Shown: piece after piece, positions 61,133 to 64,000 of the stretch
Position numbering within the stretch: position 1 is the stretch's first letter
Layout of the letters: every line of letters begins with the position of its first letter
Assembly (NCBI GenBank): GCA_020637295.1
Contig: JACJWF010000002.1
Location: 124,001 to 188,000 of the forward strand
DNA: 64,000 nucleotides
Direction of reading: 5' to 3'
Source of the DNA: Acidimicrobiaceae bacterium
GTDB lineage: Bacteria > Actinomycetota > Acidimicrobiia > Acidimicrobiales > Ilumatobacteraceae
The notes under the pieces: model-generated
The model's database searches: none
Seen by the model: only the letters and a program-made list of their open reading frames with translations
Told to the model about the DNA's origin: nothing
Program-made: the position numbers and the translations under genes

Positions 61133-61875
61133 GCCTGGAGGGCCGCACGGTGCTGATCACCGGCGGCGGCACCGGCCTCGGGGCGAGGATGGCGGCAGAC
61201 TTCGCCGCCGCCGGCGCCCAGGTGGTGATCGCCGGCCGGCGTGCCGAGCCGTTGGCCGAGGTGGCCGCCGCCACGCCCGGCATGCGCACCGTGGTCGCCG
61301 ACGTCACCGACGAGGCCTCGGTGCAGGCCATGTTCGCCGCTGCCGGGCCGGTGGACGTGGTGATCGCCAACGCCGGTGCGTCCGCCAGCGCGCCGCTGCA
61401 TCGCACCTCGATGACGCAGTGGGAAGAGATGGTCGGGGTGAACCTCACCGGCACCTTCCTCACCCTCCGCGAGGGCTGGGCACAACTGCGGGGGCGTGAG
61501 TGGGGGCGCCTGATCGCCGTGGCCTCCACAGCCGGGCTGCGCGGCTACCGCTACGTGGGCGCCTACACGGCGGCCAAACATGGTGTGATCGGCCTGGTGC
61601 GGGCGACGGCGCAGGAGGTCGCCGGCAGTGGCACCACCGCCAACGCCCTGTGTCCCGGCTTCCTCGCCACGGAGATGACCGAGCGGTCGATCGCCAACAT
61701 CCAGGCCACCACCGGTCGCAGCCGTGAGGAGGCGCTGGCTGCGCTCACTGCAGACAGCCCGCTGGGCCGATTGATCGAGCCCGCCGAGGTGGCGGCCGCC
61801 GCACTGTGGTTGTGCGGGCCGGGCAGCGACGCGGTGAACGGGCAGGCGATCGCCCTGGACGGTGGTGCCACATGA
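61129..61875 (+). CDS. short-chain dehydrogenase/reductase
   Basis: A 248-residue classical SDR. The NAD(P) motif is TGGGTGLG (11-18), with NAG in the IANAGAS segment and catalytic YTAAK. GFLATEMTERS and a terminal NGQAIALDGG match 3-hydroxyacyl-CoA dehydrogenase relatives, so it likely oxidises a hydroxyacyl-CoA intermediate of the pathway. ATGA overlap with the monooxygenase and with the MarR gene. Confidence 0.9.
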   Translation: MSLEGRTVLITGGGTGLGARMAADFAAAGAQVVIAGRRAEPLAEVAAATPGMRTVVADVTDEASVQAMFAAAGPVDVVIANAGASASAPLHRTSMTQWEEMVGVNLTGTFLTLREGWAQLRGREWGRLIAVASTAGLRGYRYVGAYTAAKHGVIGLVRATAQEVAGSGTTANALCPGFLATEMTERSIANIQATTGRSREEALAALTADSPLGRLIEPAEVAAAALWLCGPGSDAVNGQAIALDGGAT

Positions 61876-62333
61876 CCGAGCCACTGGCCCGCCATCGGCT
61901 GAAGACGTGGATCCGCCTGCTGCGCGCCACCCGCACGATCGAGGCCGAACTCCGCGAGTTCCTGAGGGTCGAGCACGACAGCACCCTGCCGCGCTTCGAC
62001 GTGCTCGCCGCGCTGCATCGGGCCGACGGCGAACTGACGATGGGCGAGTTGTCGCAGCAACTGCTGGTCTCCAACGGCAATGCCACGGCGGTGGTGGACC
62101 GGCTGGAGCGCGACGGGCTGGTTCGTCGCGCGCCGTCGCCGGCCGATCGCCGTGTCGTGCGGGTCGGCCTGACGGCGGCGGGTGCGGCCCACTTCGAGGC
62201 CCAGGCAGCGCCGCACGCCGCACGGGTGGACGCGCTGTTCAGCGGCCTCGGCGGCCACGACCTCGACCTGCTCGACGACCTGCTCCACCGGCTGGAGGCC
62301 CACCTCCACCCCGAACCGAAAGGCACCCGATGA
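61872..62333 (+). CDS. MarR family transcriptional regulator
   Basis: A 153-residue winged-helix regulator: LTMGELSQQLLVSNGNATAVVDRLERDGLVRRAPSPADRRVVRVGLT (recognition helix and wing; e.g. SNGNATAVVDRLERDGLVRR). It probably represses the operon through the inverted repeat at 58777-58794 and is released by an aryl-CoA or aryl acid. Placed inside the operon with 4-bp overlaps on both sides. Confidence 0.92.
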   Translation: MTEPLARHRLKTWIRLLRATRTIEAELREFLRVEHDSTLPRFDVLAALHRADGELTMGELSQQLLVSNGNATAVVDRLERDGLVRRAPSPADRRVVRVGLTAAGAAHFEAQAAPHAARVDALFSGLGGHDLDLLDDLLHRLEAHLHPEPKGTR

Positions 62334-63148
62334 CCCCCACCTCGATGGCCGGCCTGCGCCCACAGCACTTCCTGTGGGAGGTGCAGGACCGGGTGGCGAC
62401 GATCCGCCTGGATCGTCCGGAACGAAAGAACCCGCTGACGTTCGACAGTTACGCCGAACTGCGCGACACGTTCCGGGCGCTGAGCTCCGCCGACGACGTG
62501 GACGTCGTGGTGCTCGGCTCCAACGGCGGCAACTTCTGCTCGGGCGGCGACGTGCACGAGATCATCGGCCCGCTGGTGGCGATGGACATGAAGCAACTGC
62601 TGGCGTTCACCCGGATGACCGGTGACCTGGTGAAGGCCATGATCGGGTGCGGCAAGCCGATCATCGCCGCCGTGGACGGGGTCTGCGTGGGGGCCGGGGC
62701 GATCATGGCGATGGCCGCCGACCTGCGCCTGGCCACGCCGCAGGCCAGCACCGCCTTCCTGTTCACCAGGGTGGGCCTGGCCGGCTGCGACATGGGCGCC
62801 TGCGCCGTCCTGCCCCGCATCATCGGGCAGGGGAGGGCCGCGGAGCTGCTGTACACGGGGCGGTCGTTCACTGGCGAGGAAGGCGAGCGGTGGGGCTTCT
62901 ACAACTCGCTCCACGATGCGGCCGCCCTCGACGGCGCAGCGCTGGACCTGGCCCGCCGCCTGGCCGCTGGGCCGACGTTCGCCCACGGGATCACCAAGAC
63001 CCAGCTCAACCACGAGTGGAGCATGGGGCTGGAGCAGGCGATCGAGGCCGAAGCCCAGGCGCAGGCGATCTGCATGCAGACGAAGGACTTCGAGCGCGCC
63101 TACCACGCGTTCGTGGCCAAGCAGCGGCCCGTCTTCGAGGGCGATTGA
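62330..63148 (+). CDS. enoyl-CoA hydratase/isomerase family protein
   Basis: A 272-residue crotonase. The CoA-oxyanion segments NFCSGGDVHEI and GVCVGAGAIMAMAADLRLAT and the second-site region GLAGCDMGACAVLPRIIG are visible; Cys and Asp in that second region replace the usual Glu, suggesting a specialised ring-related reaction. It likely acts on the partially dearomatised CoA intermediate. ATGA overlap with marR. Confidence 0.88.
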   Translation: MTPTSMAGLRPQHFLWEVQDRVATIRLDRPERKNPLTFDSYAELRDTFRALSSADDVDVVVLGSNGGNFCSGGDVHEIIGPLVAMDMKQLLAFTRMTGDLVKAMIGCGKPIIAAVDGVCVGAGAIMAMAADLRLATPQASTAFLFTRVGLAGCDMGACAVLPRIIGQGRAAELLYTGRSFTGEEGERWGFYNSLHDAAALDGAALDLARRLAAGPTFAHGITKTQLNHEWSMGLEQAIEAEAQAQAICMQTKDFERAYHAFVAKQRPVFEGD

Positions 63149-63173
63149 ACAGGGACGACACACAGGGGGCACC

Positions 63174-63578
63174 ATGAGCGACTCACCACACCAGTTCCTC
63201 CAGCCGCCGGGCTGGAAGCGGGCCAAGGGCTACGCCAACGGCGTGGTCGCCGAAGGCCGCACGGTCTACCTCGGCGGGATGATCGGCTGGAACGGCCAGC
63301 AGCAGTTCGAGACGGACGACTTCGTGGGCCAGTTCCGCCAGTGCCTGCAGAACATCGTGGACGTGCTGGCCGAGGCGGGCGCCGGCCCCGAGCACCTGGT
63401 GCGCCTCACCTGGTACGTCACCAGCCGTGACGAGTACCTGGAGAACCTGGCGGGCATCGGTCAGGCCTACCGCGAGGTGATCGGCCGCCACTTCCCAGCG
63501 ATGGCCGTGGTGCAGGTGGTGGCGCTGATGGAGGCGCGGGCGAAGGTGGAGATCGAGGCCACGGCGGTGGTGCCGTGA
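63174..63578 (+). CDS. RidA (YjgF/YER057c/UK114) family protein
   Basis: A 134-residue Rid protein. NGVVAEGRTVYLGGMIGWN, LVRLTWYVTSRDEYLENL and the terminal KVEIEATAVV are family segments. The Arg that binds imine acids in RidA proper (two residues before the final motif's ARLP) is not at the aligned place (VVALMEARAKVE), so it belongs to a non-canonical Rid subgroup. In this cluster it may hydrolyse an enamine/imine formed from the amino group of the substrate. Confidence 0.87.
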   Translation: MSDSPHQFLQPPGWKRAKGYANGVVAEGRTVYLGGMIGWNGQQQFETDDFVGQFRQCLQNIVDVLAEAGAGPEHLVRLTWYVTSRDEYLENLAGIGQAYREVIGRHFPAMAVVQVVALMEARAKVEIEATAVVP

Positions 63579-64000
63579 ACGCCCCGCTCGGCCCCACCGG
63601 GCACGTGGACACGTTCGCCCGCGACCACCTGCCGCCGGCCGAGGAGTGGCCGGAACTGTTGCTCGACGGCTTCGACTACCCGGAGTACCTCAACGCTGCA
63701 GTCGAGTTGACGGACCGGATGGTGGAGCGCGGCTTCGGCGACCACACCGCCCTCATCGGCAACGGCCGGCGCCGCACCTACAAGGAGCTCACCGACTGGA
63801 CAAACCGGCTGGCCCACGCGCTGACGGAGGACTACGGGGTGGTGCCGGGCAACCGGGTGCTGATCCGCTCCGCCAACAACCCGGCGATGGTGGCCTGCTG
63901 GCTGGCCGCCACGAAGGCGGGCGCGGTGGTGGTGAACACCATGCCCATGCTGCGCGCAGGTGAACTGGGCCAGATCGTGGACATCGCCGAGGTGTCGCTG
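63575..64000 (+). CDS. 2-aminobenzoate--CoA ligase-like AMP-forming ligase, 3' end cut off
   Basis: 142 residues are present from the GTG at 63575. GHVDTFARDHLPPAEEWPEL, YPEYLNAAVELTDRMVERG and GNRVLIRSANNPAMVACWLA match benzoate/2-aminobenzoate-CoA ligases of the ANL superfamily; the ATP signature lies beyond the window. It would activate anthranilate for the monooxygenase. GTGA overlap with the ridA gene. Confidence 0.85.
   Translation, partial: MNAPLGPTGHVDTFARDHLPPAEEWPELLLDGFDYPEYLNAAVELTDRMVERGFGDHTALIGNGRRRTYKELTDWTNRLAHALTEDYGVVPGNRVLIRSANNPAMVACWLAATKAGAVVVNTMPMLRAGELGQIVDIAEVSL

Noticed and set aside
59407..61875. An 822-codon plus-strand frame overlapping the monooxygenase, ending with the SDR protein
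   Set aside because: Only the last 248 codons (from 61129) resemble a protein; the rest is an out-of-frame shadow of the monooxygenase gene.

Overview
The window is about 70% GC, densely packed and rich in ATGA/GTGA stop-start overlaps. It carries actinobacterial marker genes: integration host factor mihF, GuaB1, DUF3151 and DUF3073 proteins, and a PriA without a Walker A motif. The order alaS-ruvX-mltG-aroE-aroC-aroK-aroB-aroQ-pepQ-efp-nusB and carA-carB-pyrD-mihF-gmk-rpoZ-coaBC-metK-priA-def-fmt-rsmB is the actinobacterial core arrangement. I infer a chromosome of an Actinomycetota member. A deep lineage such as Acidimicrobiia is possible, but the sequence alone does not settle it.

Layout. 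1-13 kb: nucleotide, lipid and glycolysis housekeeping genes (guaB1, cmk, an acyltransferase, M18 aminopeptidase, pyk), then DUF3151, mobA, rhodanese, RNase D, ParA and a GH13 glucosidase. 13-18.4 kb: typA, then an accessory patch holding a DUF559/AbiEi-like gene bracketed by two inverted copies of a ~100-nt palindromic repeat, a Cys-rich protein and a PhyH-type dioxygenase. 18.4-26.2 kb: alaS to aroB. 26.1-29.8 kb: an accessory insertion between aroB and aroQ with two paralogous two-TM proteins, a hydrolase, a paired 47-nt hairpin repeat, an acetyltransferase, and a lower-GC coiled-coil gene flanked by 25-bp direct repeats. 29.8-34 kb: aroQ, a peptidase, efp, nusB, a DUF2079 membrane protein. 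33.8-40.9 kb: a glycosyltransferase/methyltransferase fusion diverging from a pyrimidine operon with a PyrR-type leader. 41-49.7 kb: mihF to rsmB. 49.7-54.4 kb: a methyltransferase, mogA, a second hairpin-repeat pair, hisG, a cold-shock-like protein, an alkyltransferase-like protein, then infC-rpmI-rplT. 54.4-58.8 kb: a frameshifted SpoU-type methyltransferase and pheST with a structured leader. 58.8-64 kb: a MarR-controlled cluster that looks like aerobic 2-aminobenzoyl-CoA (anthranilate) degradation and runs off the end.

Regulation. Many genes start 6-9 nt after a TANNNT hexamer (usually TAGNNT), which points to widespread leaderless transcription and helps choose starts. Three leaders stand out: carA (PyrR-box hairpin, 45-codon leader ORF, intrinsic terminator), infC (apparent AUA start overlapping the stop of a 23-codon upstream ORF) and pheS (leaderless 17-codon uORF with alternative hairpins).

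Two genes for RNA methyltransferases (rsmB and a SpoU/TrmH enzyme) are broken by indels at short G/C runs; sequencing error and genuine decay cannot be told apart here. I saw no tRNA, rRNA, CRISPR array, transposase or integrase, and no gene-free stretch over 300 bases.
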